64,000 nucleotides of DNA from Fructobacillus apis (GCF_023893635.1 NZ_JAMWYK010000002.1:124001-188000); one strand, 5' to 3'. Counted from the first letter of the stretch, positions 1 to 7,341 are shown. The notes: generated by a model from the sequence alone, not told the origin. Numbers and translations: made by a program.

Positions 1-2
1 AA

Positions 3-710
3 AAATCTTCATTTGTTAAAATATCAGTCCCGTATTTAAACCTAAAACTAGATGAACTTACGTTATCTGTTGAATATGCTTTAAAAAAACAAGAAGAAAA
101 AGATATTCTAAAAGAGCAAAGGCAGCGTGAAATTGAAGAAAAGAAACTTCAAAAAGAAGTCGAAAATCAGCAGAAAATAATTCAAAAAGAACGCACTCAA
201 TATCAAAATGCTTTATCAAAATTAGAAGAACAGGAATATAGCGAAGATATCGAAGAACAAATCAACAACTTAAAATCAAAATTAAAACAACTTGATGATG
301 ATGCTAAAGAACTAGATTACAGAATATCTAACTCAAAAGCTGGCTATGTTTATATCATCAGTAATGTTGGCTCCTTTGGAAAAGATGTTTATAAAATAGG
401 TGTTACACGCCGACTAACACCTATGGACCGAATTGATGAACTCGGAAGTGCATCTGTTCCATTTAAATTCGATGTACATGCTCTCATTTTTTCAGAAGAT
501 GCTTTTCAACTTGAAAGCGAACTACACCAAGAATTCACTGATAATCGGGTTAACCACATCAACAATAGGAAAGAATACTTTAATGTATCTCTAGATGATA
601 TTAAAAAATTTATCCAAGATAAAAAAAACATAACAATAGAGTGGCATGATACCCCAGAAAATTCTGAATTTGAATTATCGCAAAGGAGTATGTCAAAAAC
701 TAATAACTAA
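3..710 (+). CDS. DUF4041 / GIY-YIG (T5orf172-like) protein, 5' truncated by window edge
   Basis: The reading frame is open from the left edge, so the start lies outside the window; an internal ATG at 423 is not the true start. The visible 235 codons begin with a short segment, then a charged coiled coil rich in Lys, Glu and Gln (about codons 20-105), then a GIY-YIG-like domain with the signatures GYVYIISN and YKIGVTRR. Coiled coil plus T5orf172/MUG113 nuclease-like domain is the layout of the DUF4041 family, common in phages and prophages of Firmicutes. A DNA-nicking or phage-defence role is family inference only. It is AT-rich compared with the chromosome to the right and lies in the same orientation as the Abi_2 and integrase genes, consistent with a prophage cargo gene. 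Confidence 0.75.
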   Translation, partial: KSSFVKISVPYLNLKLDELTLSVEYALKKQEEKDILKEQRQREIEEKKLQKEVENQQKIIQKERTQYQNALSKLEEQEYSEDIEEQINNLKSKLKQLDDDAKELDYRISNSKAGYVYIISNVGSFGKDVYKIGVTRRLTPMDRIDELGSASVPFKFDVHALIFSEDAFQLESELHQEFTDNRVNHINNRKEYFNVSLDDIKKFIQDKKNITIEWHDTPENSEFELSQRSMSKTNN

Positions 711-763
711 ACATACTTACGTGCAGAACGGAACCACGTTAAAAGCTGAGAGGAGAAATTATC

Positions 764-1312
764 GTGAGCAAGAAGATTACTGACGAAAACGGACGAACAT
801 ATGTACAAAAGAAGCCATTCTACAAGCGAGTTTGGTTTTGGATTGTTGTTATTTTAGTTGTTTTAGTTGCAGGAAGTGCCGCCGGAGGTTCAGATTCGGA
901 TAAGTCTTCCAACCGTTCTGGAACAAAAAAGTCACAAGCAACAAACGTAATCAAGACTACTCCGGAAGAAATTGTTGCTAACTACACTCAAAAGACTTCA
1001 TCACAAGCAGACGCCATTTACAAGGGAAAAACAACCCAAGTTACTGGTAAGGTTACTGATGTGAAAGATGGCGTATTAGGTGGTCATGATGTGACTATCG
1101 ACGCTGGAACTGTTGATGGCAATGAATTTGAAAAGCAATCACTTTCGTTTAACTTTAAAGAATCGAATAAGGACGAAGCTCTTTCAATTCAACCCGGTTC
1201 CACTATTACTGTGCAAGGTAAGTTCAGCAATGCCATGATCATGGGCGGAGACAATGGTGACCCAAAGTGGGTTAGTTCCGTTTCATTCACAAAGTCTTCA
1301 TTAGTTAAATAA
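764..1312 (+). CDS. Membrane-anchored OB-fold (tRNA_anti-like) protein
   Basis: 182 residues starting at a GTG with a good ribosome site (GAGAGGAGAAA) just upstream. The N-terminus is basic (residues 1-25), followed by one hydrophobic segment (about 27-43, WIVVILVVLVAG) and a Ser/Lys-rich linker. There is no lipobox cysteine, so it is a signal-anchor protein with an outside domain. The C-terminal 115 residues resemble the tRNA_anti-like OB-fold family found in small secreted phage and Gram-positive proteins (KTTQVTGKVTDV, GSTITVQGKF). It sits between two prophage-type genes, a usual place for lysogenic conversion or superinfection-exclusion proteins, but no function can be read from the sequence. 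Confidence 0.7.
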   Translation: MSKKITDENGRTYVQKKPFYKRVWFWIVVILVVLVAGSAAGGSDSDKSSNRSGTKKSQATNVIKTTPEEIVANYTQKTSSQADAIYKGKTTQVTGKVTDVKDGVLGGHDVTIDAGTVDGNEFEKQSLSFNFKESNKDEALSIQPGSTITVQGKFSNAMIMGGDNGDPKWVSSVSFTKSSLVK

Positions 1313-1405
1313 TAATATGCCCTTTTGGGCGTACATATCATTCTATGAGAAGAAGGATATTTTGGGGATATAGTTCTGTTAAAGATACTTTCTAACAGAT
1401 ATATA

Positions 1406-1434
1406 TTGACTATTAATAAATCAAATGATTTAAT
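1406..1434 (+). promoter_or_regulatory. Promoter of the small RNA upstream of abi_2
   Basis: TTGACT at 1406-1411 (5 of 6 to the -35 consensus), a 17-base spacer, and TTTAAT at 1429-1434 (5 of 6 to the -10). The predicted start is about 1441, giving an RNA of about 60 nt up to the T-run at 1494-1500. Confidence 0.65.
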
Positions 1435-1440
1435 ATGTAT

Positions 1441-1500
1441 AGAGATCGAGTGTAGCACACTCAGGGGAGCTCCTATACATATTGTATAGGAGCTTTTTTT
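1441..1500 (+). ncRNA. AbiF-type small RNA candidate, ends in terminator abutting the abi_2 start codon
   Basis: Two perfect hairpins are visible. The first is GAGTGT/ACACTC at 1448-1462 with a 3-base loop. The second is a 12-bp stem, AGCTCCTATACA (1468-1479) with TGTATAGGAGCT (1483-1494), followed by seven T, a textbook intrinsic terminator. A strong promoter lies directly upstream. The T-run touches the ATG of the Abi_2 gene at 1501, and the only Shine-Dalgarno for that ATG (AGGAG, 1488-1492) is in the 3' arm of the terminator stem. The arrangement matches what is known of the abiF RNA motif, a terminator-ended RNA found just upstream of abi_2 genes. Membership in that family is inferred from position and architecture, not from a covariance search. 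Confidence 0.6.
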
Positions 1501-2475
1501 ATGTCAAAAAAATACCAAGATGTAGATCAACAAATACAAATTTTAAAACAGCGTAATTTGCTGTTTGATGATGAAGAAAGTGCAAAGTATAGAATAAACG
1601 AGTTTGGGTATTATGAAATCATTTCTGACAATTCTGAACCTTTTATGGTTGACGGAAAGTATATTGAAGGGACTAGTTTCTTTTACATTTATTCATTATT
1701 CTGTTTTGGTGCTGATATACGAAATAAAGTACAAGAATCATCAACGATTTTTGAGGGATTGTTAAGACAAGCTGTGATAAAAACCTGGTGTGAAGAATAC
1801 GGTAGTCATCAAAGCAAATATTTAGACAAGAGAAATTTCCGTTTTCCAAGAACAGGCCCCCGTCCATTAAATAATCTAATATCTAAATTTTCGAAAGTTG
1901 CTTTTGCTGATGATGATCCGCTTTTGAATCAAGTACGAACTGAAAATAATAACGTTGCTCCTTGGATAATGGTCAAGTTTCTTGATTTCGGTAATATAAT
2001 CTCATGGTATGAATTGCTTAAACCAAGACTAAAAACAAAAGTAATGAAACACTTATTAAGTGACGAAGCCTTTGATAATCTAAATAATAATTCTGGAAAA
2101 GACCTATTTACACAAATGTTGAAATTGGTTAAGCAATTTAGAAACAAATCAGCACATGGAGGTAAGGTATATTCATATATGCCTACGCTTCCGGGCGGCA
2201 AGCCATGCATTAAATATAATCGTTACTTCCATGACAAGTTTGGTATCACTAGAGAAAAATATGATGAAGGATACGGTCAAACTAGTATGTGGACCGTTTT
2301 AGCTTTGTTAAAACTAATTAAGTATCCTACTCCATATTTAATACTATCCAGTATATTAAACAAAGGATTTAAAGAATATCTTCAAAATGTGGATACTATT
2401 CGTCACTATATCAATACAAAAACATTTTATATTGATACCGAATTAGCAACTGAGCAAACACACTTAGATATATAG
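1501..2475 (+). CDS. Abi_2 family (AbiD/AbiF-type) HEPN abortive-infection protein
   Basis: 324 residues. The N-terminus (DVDQQIQILKQRNLLFDDEE, then RINEFGYYEII) and the body (FCFGADIRNKV, then FEGLLRQAVIKTW) are typical of the Abi_2 family (AbiD, AbiF). The RX4-6H motif of HEPN ribonucleases is present as R214-NKSA-H219, followed by a glycine pair and Tyr. Abi_2 proteins act in phage defence or as toxins; RNA cleavage is inferred from the HEPN motif. There is no independent ribosome site: AGGAG at 1488-1492 lies inside the terminator hairpin of the upstream RNA, which implies translational control by that RNA structure. A small terminator follows at 2481-2500, then the integrase. AT-rich, clearly of mobile origin. 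Confidence 0.8.
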   Translation: MSKKYQDVDQQIQILKQRNLLFDDEESAKYRINEFGYYEIISDNSEPFMVDGKYIEGTSFFYIYSLFCFGADIRNKVQESSTIFEGLLRQAVIKTWCEEYGSHQSKYLDKRNFRFPRTGPRPLNNLISKFSKVAFADDDPLLNQVRTENNNVAPWIMVKFLDFGNIISWYELLKPRLKTKVMKHLLSDEAFDNLNNNSGKDLFTQMLKLVKQFRNKSAHGGKVYSYMPTLPGGKPCIKYNRYFHDKFGITREKYDEGYGQTSMWTVLALLKLIKYPTPYLILSSILNKGFKEYLQNVDTIRHYINTKTFYIDTELATEQTHLDI

Positions 2476-2480
2476 TTAAG

Positions 2481-2501
2481 AGGCTATTTATAGCCTTTTT
2501 A
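2481..2501 (+). terminator. Intrinsic terminator after abi_2
   Basis: AGGCTA (2481-2486) and TAGCCT (2491-2496) form a perfect 6-bp stem with loop TTTA, followed by four T. It lies between abi_2 and the integrase. Confidence 0.5.
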
Positions 2502-2523
2502 TTTGACCAAAAAGGAGAAAAAC

Positions 2524-3570
2524 ATGGCTTCATTTGAAAAAGCAAAGTCTGGAAAATGGCGTGCCATTGTTTATGTGGATAAAAAACGCCAGACAAAACA
2601 AGGGTTCAAGACAAAACGTGAGGCAGAAAAATGGGCTGCTGACATGCAGGCAGGCGTTATCAAAAAGAATAAATATGAAAATATGCTTCTGTCCGAATAC
2701 TTTGAAGAGTTCATCTCGACATATAAGTCTGATTTGGCTACTGCTACTCGTTATCAGTACCAAAACACGCTCGACAACCTCATCAAGTACATACCGAAAG
2801 CACGACTGGTTGACTTCACTAGAACCGACTTTCAGCGTTTTATCAATGAGTTTGGAAAGGGACGCAAAAAGGAAACTGTGGCCAAGCGTAAGAACCACCT
2901 AACCCAGGCGCTCAAGTCTGCTTTTGCCGATGGAATTATCAGTAAAGACCCAACGGTCATGGTTAGCCTTACTGGAGAGCAGGGAAAGAAGAAAGAAGAC
3001 AAGTATCTTGAAGCGGATGAACTGGCTAAACTTGATCGTTATGTTCAGTTTAAGCTAGATCACTATCCGCACGCCACTTCTTACTTGGCTATCCTAATCG
3101 CAATCCATACTGGTATGCGAATTGGAGAGATTAAGGCCCTGACTGCTGACGATGTTGATTTTGAAAAGAAAACAATCAATATCAATAAGGCCATGAACCA
3201 ATATGGAAAGATAACGACTACTAAGACAGTGTCATCCAACCGTGTGATTTCAATCGATGATAAGCTGTTATCACGACTTGAAGGAATCGAAGGACCTATC
3301 GCCAAAGTAAGCAACTACGGAATCACAAAGACATTACATAAAGCAATCAGTGACACTGGTATTAAGGAAGTATCATTCCATGCTCTACGACACTCTCACG
3401 GATCTCTTCTAGTAAGTCAAGGTGTTGACATCAAGTATGTTTCAAAGCGCCTTGGACACCGTGATATTGCCACCACAATAAAAACTTACACACACCTTCT
3501 ATCTGTCCAAGAAAAAGAAGAGCAATCAAAGTCAACTGACATCATGTCACACACGTTTGGAAAAGTGTGA
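2524..3570 (+). CDS. int: Tyrosine recombinase (phage-type integrase)
   Basis: 348 residues from ATG 2524, chosen because AAAGGAG at 2511-2517 is correctly spaced for it; an in-frame TTG at 2503 lies upstream of that site. Order: N-terminal arm-binding domain (residues 1-45, KAKSGKWRAIVYVDKKRQTK), SAM-like core-binding domain (about 55-150), and catalytic domain with Arg199 (TGMRIGEI), H286-x-x-R289 (HALRH), the LGHRD box and the nucleophile Tyr322 (TIKTYTHLL). All catalytic residues are present, so it should be active. It is followed by short direct repeats that look like arm-type binding sites, and then by the 3' end of tRNA-Thr, a common attachment target of such integrases. The other end of the element lies to the left, outside the window. 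Confidence 0.93.
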   Translation: MASFEKAKSGKWRAIVYVDKKRQTKQGFKTKREAEKWAADMQAGVIKKNKYENMLLSEYFEEFISTYKSDLATATRYQYQNTLDNLIKYIPKARLVDFTRTDFQRFINEFGKGRKKETVAKRKNHLTQALKSAFADGIISKDPTVMVSLTGEQGKKKEDKYLEADELAKLDRYVQFKLDHYPHATSYLAILIAIHTGMRIGEIKALTADDVDFEKKTININKAMNQYGKITTTKTVSSNRVISIDDKLLSRLEGIEGPIAKVSNYGITKTLHKAISDTGIKEVSFHALRHSHGSLLVSQGVDIKYVSKRLGHRDIATTIKTYTHLLSVQEKEEQSKSTDIMSHTFGKV

Positions 3571-3615
3571 TAAATGTGTGATAAAAATTTGATAATAATA
3601 CAGAAAAATACAGAA
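3565..3615. repeat. Two pairs of short direct repeats downstream of int (possible arm-type integrase sites)
   Basis: GTGTGATAAA occurs at 3565-3574 and 3576-3585, and ATACAGAA at 3598-3605 and 3608-3615. The pairs are 10-11 bases apart, about one helical turn, as expected for adjacent sites bound by the integrase N-terminal domain. Function is inferred from position. Confidence 0.4.
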
Positions 3616-3650
3616 TAAACAAGAAAAACTAAATTTAAAAACAAAAAGAA

Positions 3651-3692
3651 AAGCCCGGCGCAATCACGTTTAATGTGATTACACCGGGCTTT
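3651..3692. terminator. Bidirectional terminator between int and tRNA-Thr
   Basis: AAGCCCGG (3651-3658) pairs with CCGGGCTT (3684-3691), with an inner stem AATCAC/GTGATT. On the minus strand the stem is followed by TTCTTTTTGT, so it can end the tRNA-Leu/tRNA-Thr transcript; on the plus strand it can end the integrase message. Confidence 0.65.
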
Positions 3693-3719
3693 ATCAATAT
3701 CGCTAAAAACTTATGAAAA

Positions 3720-3792
3720 TGCCGACTAACGGACTCAAACCGTTGACCCCCTCATTACTAGTGAGGTGCTCTATCAACTGAGCTAAGTCGGC
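3720..3792 (-). tRNA. tRNA-Thr (anticodon AGT)
   Basis: On the minus strand GCCGACT begins the acceptor stem and AGTCGGC plus discriminator A ends it. The anticodon stem CCTCA/TGAGG holds the loop CTAGTAA, giving anticodon AGT. The T arm GGTTTGAGTCC fits. 73 nt, no CCA encoded. Its 3' end faces the integrase, making it a candidate attachment site. Confidence 0.93.
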
Positions 3793-3862
3793 AAAATTGG
3801 TACTCAATAATTGTAGCAAATGACAGGGATTCACGCAACGAAAATCTCAACGAATTTTCGAA

Positions 3863-3945
3863 TACGGATGACAGGAATCGAACCTGCACGGATATAATCC
3901 ACTAGAACCTAAATCTAGCGCGTCTGCCAATTCCGCCACATCCGC
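3863..3945 (-). tRNA. tRNA-Leu (anticodon TAG)
   Basis: On the minus strand the acceptor GCGGATG pairs with CATCCGT (one G-T at the first pair). The anticodon stem CTAGA/TCTAG holds TTTAGGT, giving anticodon TAG. The long variable arm and GGTTCGATTCC T arm are those of a class II tRNA. 83 nt. Probably co-transcribed with tRNA-Thr. Confidence 0.93.
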
Positions 3946-4052
3946 ATGTCATAAGCAACTATTACATAATACTGGATTTCGCCCCTTTGGTCAAGGTCGG
4001 TTCGGACTTTTCCGGCTTTATTTTAGTAGTCTAAAATCGTTCTTTTTTAAGT

Positions 4053-4082
4053 AAAAAGGCGCTGCTTTCGCAACGCCTTTTC
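4053..4082 (-). terminator. Terminator after the AI-2E family gene
   Basis: AAAAGGCG and CGCCTTTT form the outer stem with an inner TGC/GCA. On the minus strand it is followed by a T-rich tract. Confidence 0.6.
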
Positions 4083-5237
4083 TTAGTTCATTAACTCTTC
4101 GTCAATGTCTTTTTGAATGATGTTTGAGACCACCGCGTCTTCTTTCCGCGTGGCGTGCAGCTTGATACCGTAGAGCAAAATCGTCCGAGCAATCGCGTAG
4201 AATGGGACGACAACGATCATTCCCATCATTCCCCAGAGGTTACCTGCGCCCAACAAGAGCAACATCACCGTGAGCGGGTGAATCTTCAGGGCGTTTCCAA
4301 TCAAGGCTGGGTAGATGATCGATCCGTTCACCTGCTGAACGATGGCCATCAAGATGGCCATTCCAATCAGCATCTTCCAGTCCATTGAAAGGGCAACGAT
4401 GGCCGCCGGCGCGATTCCGATGAATGGCCCAACGTAAGGTACGATGTTGGCCACTCCGGCAATGAATCCGAGCAACCAGATGTAAGGCAAACCGATGATA
4501 CCGAACCCGATGGACATGGCAAAGCCGACGAACAACATCTGAATGGCCTGGCCAGAGATGTAACGCTCGATTGTCTTATCCAATTGCATCCCCAATTCCA
4601 TCACGTCTTCCCCACGACTCTTTGGGAAGAACTTCTGAACGGCAGGAAGCAAGCGGTTTGAGTCAGACAACATGTAGAACAAGATGATAGGAACCGTCAA
4701 CGCCATGATGGTGAAGGACGTGATTGTACCAACGGCAGACGTCAACGTACCAGCCGTAATCTTAACGAAGGAAGTTGAGTACTGAGAAACCGCATTCTTG
4801 ATGTCATCGTCTGATACAGACAAGTTTAAGCGCTTGAACCATGGTTGTTGAATCATGTCCTTCACGTAGTCTTGAATGTTGTGGACCACGTTTGGCAACG
4901 CGTTCAACAGGTTTGAGATTTCGTTTAGGATAATCGGAACGAAAATCATTATTCCCCCGATAACCACGAACAAGAAGAGGGCGAAGGTGATGATCACCGC
5001 AATCCCTCGTGGCATTTGGAAGGAGCCAATTTTGATCTTTTGAATCAATTGCATTAATGGCTTCAAACAGTAGTAGAAGAAACCTGAAATCAAAAGGGGC
5101 AAAAAGACCGTTTCGGCAAAGACCGCGATGGGCTTCATCAAAAAGTCAAAGCGGAAGACGATGAAGGCGAGGCTGGCTAAAGCCAAAAGCTCAATTGTCC
5201 AGAAAAAGAGGTGCTTAAGTTTATCGTTTGGAAACAT
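4083..5237 (-). CDS. AI-2E family transporter (integral membrane permease)
   Basis: 384 residues with about eight hydrophobic segments: two near the N-terminus (LLALASLAFIVFRF, PLLISGFFYYCLKP), a soluble region rich in amphipathic helices (about 100-150), then a membrane-dense C-terminal half with the family-typical glycine/proline stretch GVANIVPYVGPFIGIAPAAI. These are the hallmarks of the AI-2E (formerly UPF0118/PerM) family. Members include TqsA-like exporters and Na+/H+ antiporters; the substrate here is unknown. The start ATG directly follows the mutY stop (TAA then ATG), so the two are one transcription unit. Confidence 0.88.
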   Translation of the reverse strand: MFPNDKLKHLFFWTIELLALASLAFIVFRFDFLMKPIAVFAETVFLPLLISGFFYYCLKPLMQLIQKIKIGSFQMPRGIAVIITFALFLFVVIGGIMIFVPIILNEISNLLNALPNVVHNIQDYVKDMIQQPWFKRLNLSVSDDDIKNAVSQYSTSFVKITAGTLTSAVGTITSFTIMALTVPIILFYMLSDSNRLLPAVQKFFPKSRGEDVMELGMQLDKTIERYISGQAIQMLFVGFAMSIGFGIIGLPYIWLLGFIAGVANIVPYVGPFIGIAPAAIVALSMDWKMLIGMAILMAIVQQVNGSIIYPALIGNALKIHPLTVMLLLLGAGNLWGMMGMIVVVPFYAIARTILLYGIKLHATRKEDAVVSNIIQKDIDEELMN

Positions 5238-6266
5238 TTATTGCTCCTTGATTGCTTGTAGTAATTTGTGTTGTACCTTAGGCAAGGCCAACTCGTTTTG
5301 TTTATCCGTTGAGAGGAAGGCCTGGTTTTCTTCCAATGTTTCGGGGGCTTTCACCCGCACCGGCCAGATTTCCCACTTGCGGTGGGAGAAGACGTGAACG
5401 ACCGGCTTAATGGTTAACTGCTCACCTTCTAATTCTTCCACGGATTCAACCGCTCGTAAAGGAAAAGTCCAAAATCCGGAGAGCAGTCCTGTCTCTGGAC
5501 GCTGTTCATAAAGCAAGTCACCGGCCTCGTTTTCCACAACGAGCGCTTGGTAGCGTTGCAAAACCGGCTTTTTCTTCTTGGTCTTTACCGGGTACTGTTC
5601 CTCTACTCCGTCGCGGTAGGCGGCGTTGTACTTTTTTACGGGTGAGTGTAAGGTGTCCGGATCCTTTGTCTTCATATAAGAAGTACCCAAGTCCATGATG
5701 GCCTGGTTAAAGTCGCCCGGACGTTCTGGGTCAACGATTGGTTCAACAATGTCGTAAAAGACGCGACGCGTCTTGGGCTTGGCGATGTCATCGTCAATCT
5801 TTAGCAAACGTGAGAACACACGGAAGAAATTTCCGTCGATGGCCGGCACCACTTCACCAAAGGCAATGGAAGCAACAGCGGCTGCCGTGTAGGGACCAAC
5901 CCCTGGCAGGGATAGTAGGTCGTCGTATGACTCCGGCCAGTTCCCCTTCAAATCAAAGGCGACAACCTTTGCCGCTTTTTGTAAGTTCTTGGCGCGGGAG
6001 TAATAACCAAGACCCTCCCACAATTTCAAAACCTGTTCTTCGGGTGCTTCTGCCAGGTCTTGAACCGTTGGCAAAGCATCCATGAATCGGTTAAAATAAG
6101 TTATTACCGTATCAACACGGGTTTGTTGGAGCATGAGCTCGGAAACTAGAATCCGATAGGGATCCTGATTTTGTCGCCAAGGGAGATGCGCCCGTCCTTC
6201 CCGGTCGTACCAGGTTAAAAGGTCGTGTCGAAAATCTTCAATTGTTTGTTGATTCCAATTCTCCAT
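5238..6266 (-). CDS. mutY: A/G-specific adenine glycosylase MutY, lacking the iron-sulfur cluster cysteines
   Basis: 342 residues. It removes adenine mispaired with 8-oxoguanine. The catalytic domain has LPWRQNQDPYRILVSEL, a helix-hairpin-helix LPGVGPYTAAAV and catalytic Asp in AIDGNFFRV; the C-terminal NUDIX-like MutT domain (from about residue 225) reads 8-oxoG. The usual four-cysteine 4Fe-4S loop (CX6CX2CX5C) is replaced: the aligned stretch MDLGTSYMKTKDPDTLHSPV, then KKYNAAYRDG, has no cysteine at all. Clusterless MutY proteins are known in some lactic acid bacteria, so this is probably functional. The gene has no Shine-Dalgarno, and a TGTTATAAT extended -10 lies 7 bases before the ATG, suggesting a leaderless message. 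Confidence 0.93.
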   Translation of the reverse strand: MENWNQQTIEDFRHDLLTWYDREGRAHLPWRQNQDPYRILVSELMLQQTRVDTVITYFNRFMDALPTVQDLAEAPEEQVLKLWEGLGYYSRAKNLQKAAKVVAFDLKGNWPESYDDLLSLPGVGPYTAAAVASIAFGEVVPAIDGNFFRVFSRLLKIDDDIAKPKTRRVFYDIVEPIVDPERPGDFNQAIMDLGTSYMKTKDPDTLHSPVKKYNAAYRDGVEEQYPVKTKKKKPVLQRYQALVVENEAGDLLYEQRPETGLLSGFWTFPLRAVESVEELEGEQLTIKPVVHVFSHRKWEIWPVRVKAPETLEENQAFLSTDKQNELALPKVQHKLLQAIKEQ

Positions 6267-6283
6267 AACAAGTATTATAACAC

Positions 6284-6312
6284 TTGAAAACCCCTTTCGA
6301 TTCGGGTATAAT
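6284..6312 (+). promoter_or_regulatory. Promoter of the 47-residue protein gene
   Basis: TTGAAA (6284-6289), a 17-base spacer and a perfect TATAAT (6307-6312). The predicted start is about 6319, giving a 5' leader of about 40 nt. It is divergent from the mutY extended -10 at 6274-6279, so the two promoters nearly touch. Confidence 0.7.
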
Positions 6313-6359
6313 CAAATCTGTTCGAAAGATTTAAAAGTTTAAATATAAGGAGTGCCATT

Positions 6360-6503
6360 ATGTCACAACGTACACCATTGAATTCATTTGCACGTGCCCG
6401 CAAGGTGGGACACGACGCAAAGAAGAAGAAGCGTCAATCAGCTATCGCCCAATTGCAACAATGGGCTAAGGGAAAGACGACTGAAATTCCTAACACGAAG
6501 TAA
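6360..6503 (+). CDS. Small basic protein, 47 residues, unknown function
   Basis: ATG at 6360 with AAGGAG about 8 bases upstream. The product starts MSQRTPLNSFARARKVGHDA, continues with KKKKR and an amphipathic stretch QSAIAQLQQWAKGK, and ends TEIPNTK. It is strongly positive and has no membrane segment or cysteine. A near-perfect promoter (6284-6312), a good ribosome site and its own terminator (6509-6534) make it a real monocistronic gene. A nucleic-acid-binding or ribosome-associated role would fit the charge, but this is a guess. I do not recognise the family. Confidence 0.75.
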   Translation: MSQRTPLNSFARARKVGHDAKKKKRQSAIAQLQQWAKGKTTEIPNTK

Positions 6504-6508
6504 AAATC

Positions 6509-6534
6509 GTTAGCCTCTGGCTAACTTTTTTTTT
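6509..6534 (+). terminator. Terminator after the 47-residue gene
   Basis: GTTAGCC (6509-6515), loop TCT, GGCTAAC (6519-6525), then nine T. Confidence 0.85.
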
Positions 6535-6628
6535 GCTTAAAAATCGGGTTAATTACGCCCTTTTCCTTGTCTTGTACCTTAGAAATCTTTATACTTAAAA
6601 TAAGTACAAACATCTCTGGAGAATTACT

Positions 6629-7297
6629 ATGATTATTTCCGTACAAAATAAACAGCGCCGCCACGCTCTCTTGGCAGCCTTGCTCTTTATTGTCTTGGCC
6701 GTCTTGATTGGCATTAACGCCTCATTCCCGGCAGACATGGACGAAGCCGTTCGCTTCTTCATGACAGGGATTCAAACGCCATACGGTGACGTGATCATGT
6801 CCATTTCAACTTTCTTGGGCTCACCTGCCATGAACCTGTTCTACGGTGTGCTCTTGGCCTTGGTCTTGCTCTTGGCAGACTTGAAGTTGCCATCCCTTTG
6901 GACCATCATCACGGTCTTTGGTGCGGTGGTCTTCACGCAAATCATTAAAATCATTGTTCACCGTGACCGTCCAATCGGCCACATGCTCACCGACAACGGT
7001 GCATCCTTCCCATCACAGCACGTGATGGCCATGTGGGTGACCATCTTCGTGATGTTCTTGTTGGTGACACCAAACATCACAAAGCCAGTTGTTCGCATCT
7101 TGGTGAAGTGGTTCATGTTGACCGTTGCCTTGATGACGATGCTTTCCCGCTTGTACTTCTCCGCTCACTTCTTGACGGATACAATCGGGGCCTTCCTCTT
7201 GGCCTACGTATGGGTTGTCTTCTGTGCCTCCCTTTACCCAGCGGTCGCAACGTTCTTAAAGAACAAGTTCTGGATCTTCAAGGATCAAGAAGCGTAA
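6629..7297 (+). CDS. PAP2-family membrane phosphatase
   Basis: 222 residues with about six membrane segments. The three phosphatase motifs are present: KIIVHRDRP (motif 1), PSQHV (motif 2, Gln in place of the usual Gly) and SRLYFSAHFLTD (motif 3), with the two catalytic histidines. Bacterial members hydrolyse lipid phosphates such as undecaprenyl pyrophosphate or phosphatidylglycerol phosphate on the outer face of the membrane; which one applies here cannot be told. It is monocistronic, with a terminator at 7312-7341. The start follows the CTGGAGAA ribosome site. Confidence 0.9.
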   Translation: MIISVQNKQRRHALLAALLFIVLAVLIGINASFPADMDEAVRFFMTGIQTPYGDVIMSISTFLGSPAMNLFYGVLLALVLLLADLKLPSLWTIITVFGAVVFTQIIKIIVHRDRPIGHMLTDNGASFPSQHVMAMWVTIFVMFLLVTPNITKPVVRILVKWFMLTVALMTMLSRLYFSAHFLTDTIGAFLLAYVWVVFCASLYPAVATFLKNKFWIFKDQEA

Positions 7298-7311
7298 ACC
7301 AAAATTTCGAA

Positions 7312-7341
7312 AACGGCGCCTGTGATGGCGTCGTTTTTTTA
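7312..7341 (+). terminator. Terminator after PAP2 gene
   Basis: AACGGCGCC and GGCGTCGTT form a 9-bp stem with one G-T pair, followed by seven T. Confidence 0.8.

Noticed and set aside
1189-1458. Minus-strand open frame over the abi_2 promoter region
   Set aside because: Overlaps the OB-fold gene and the small RNA; no ribosome site.
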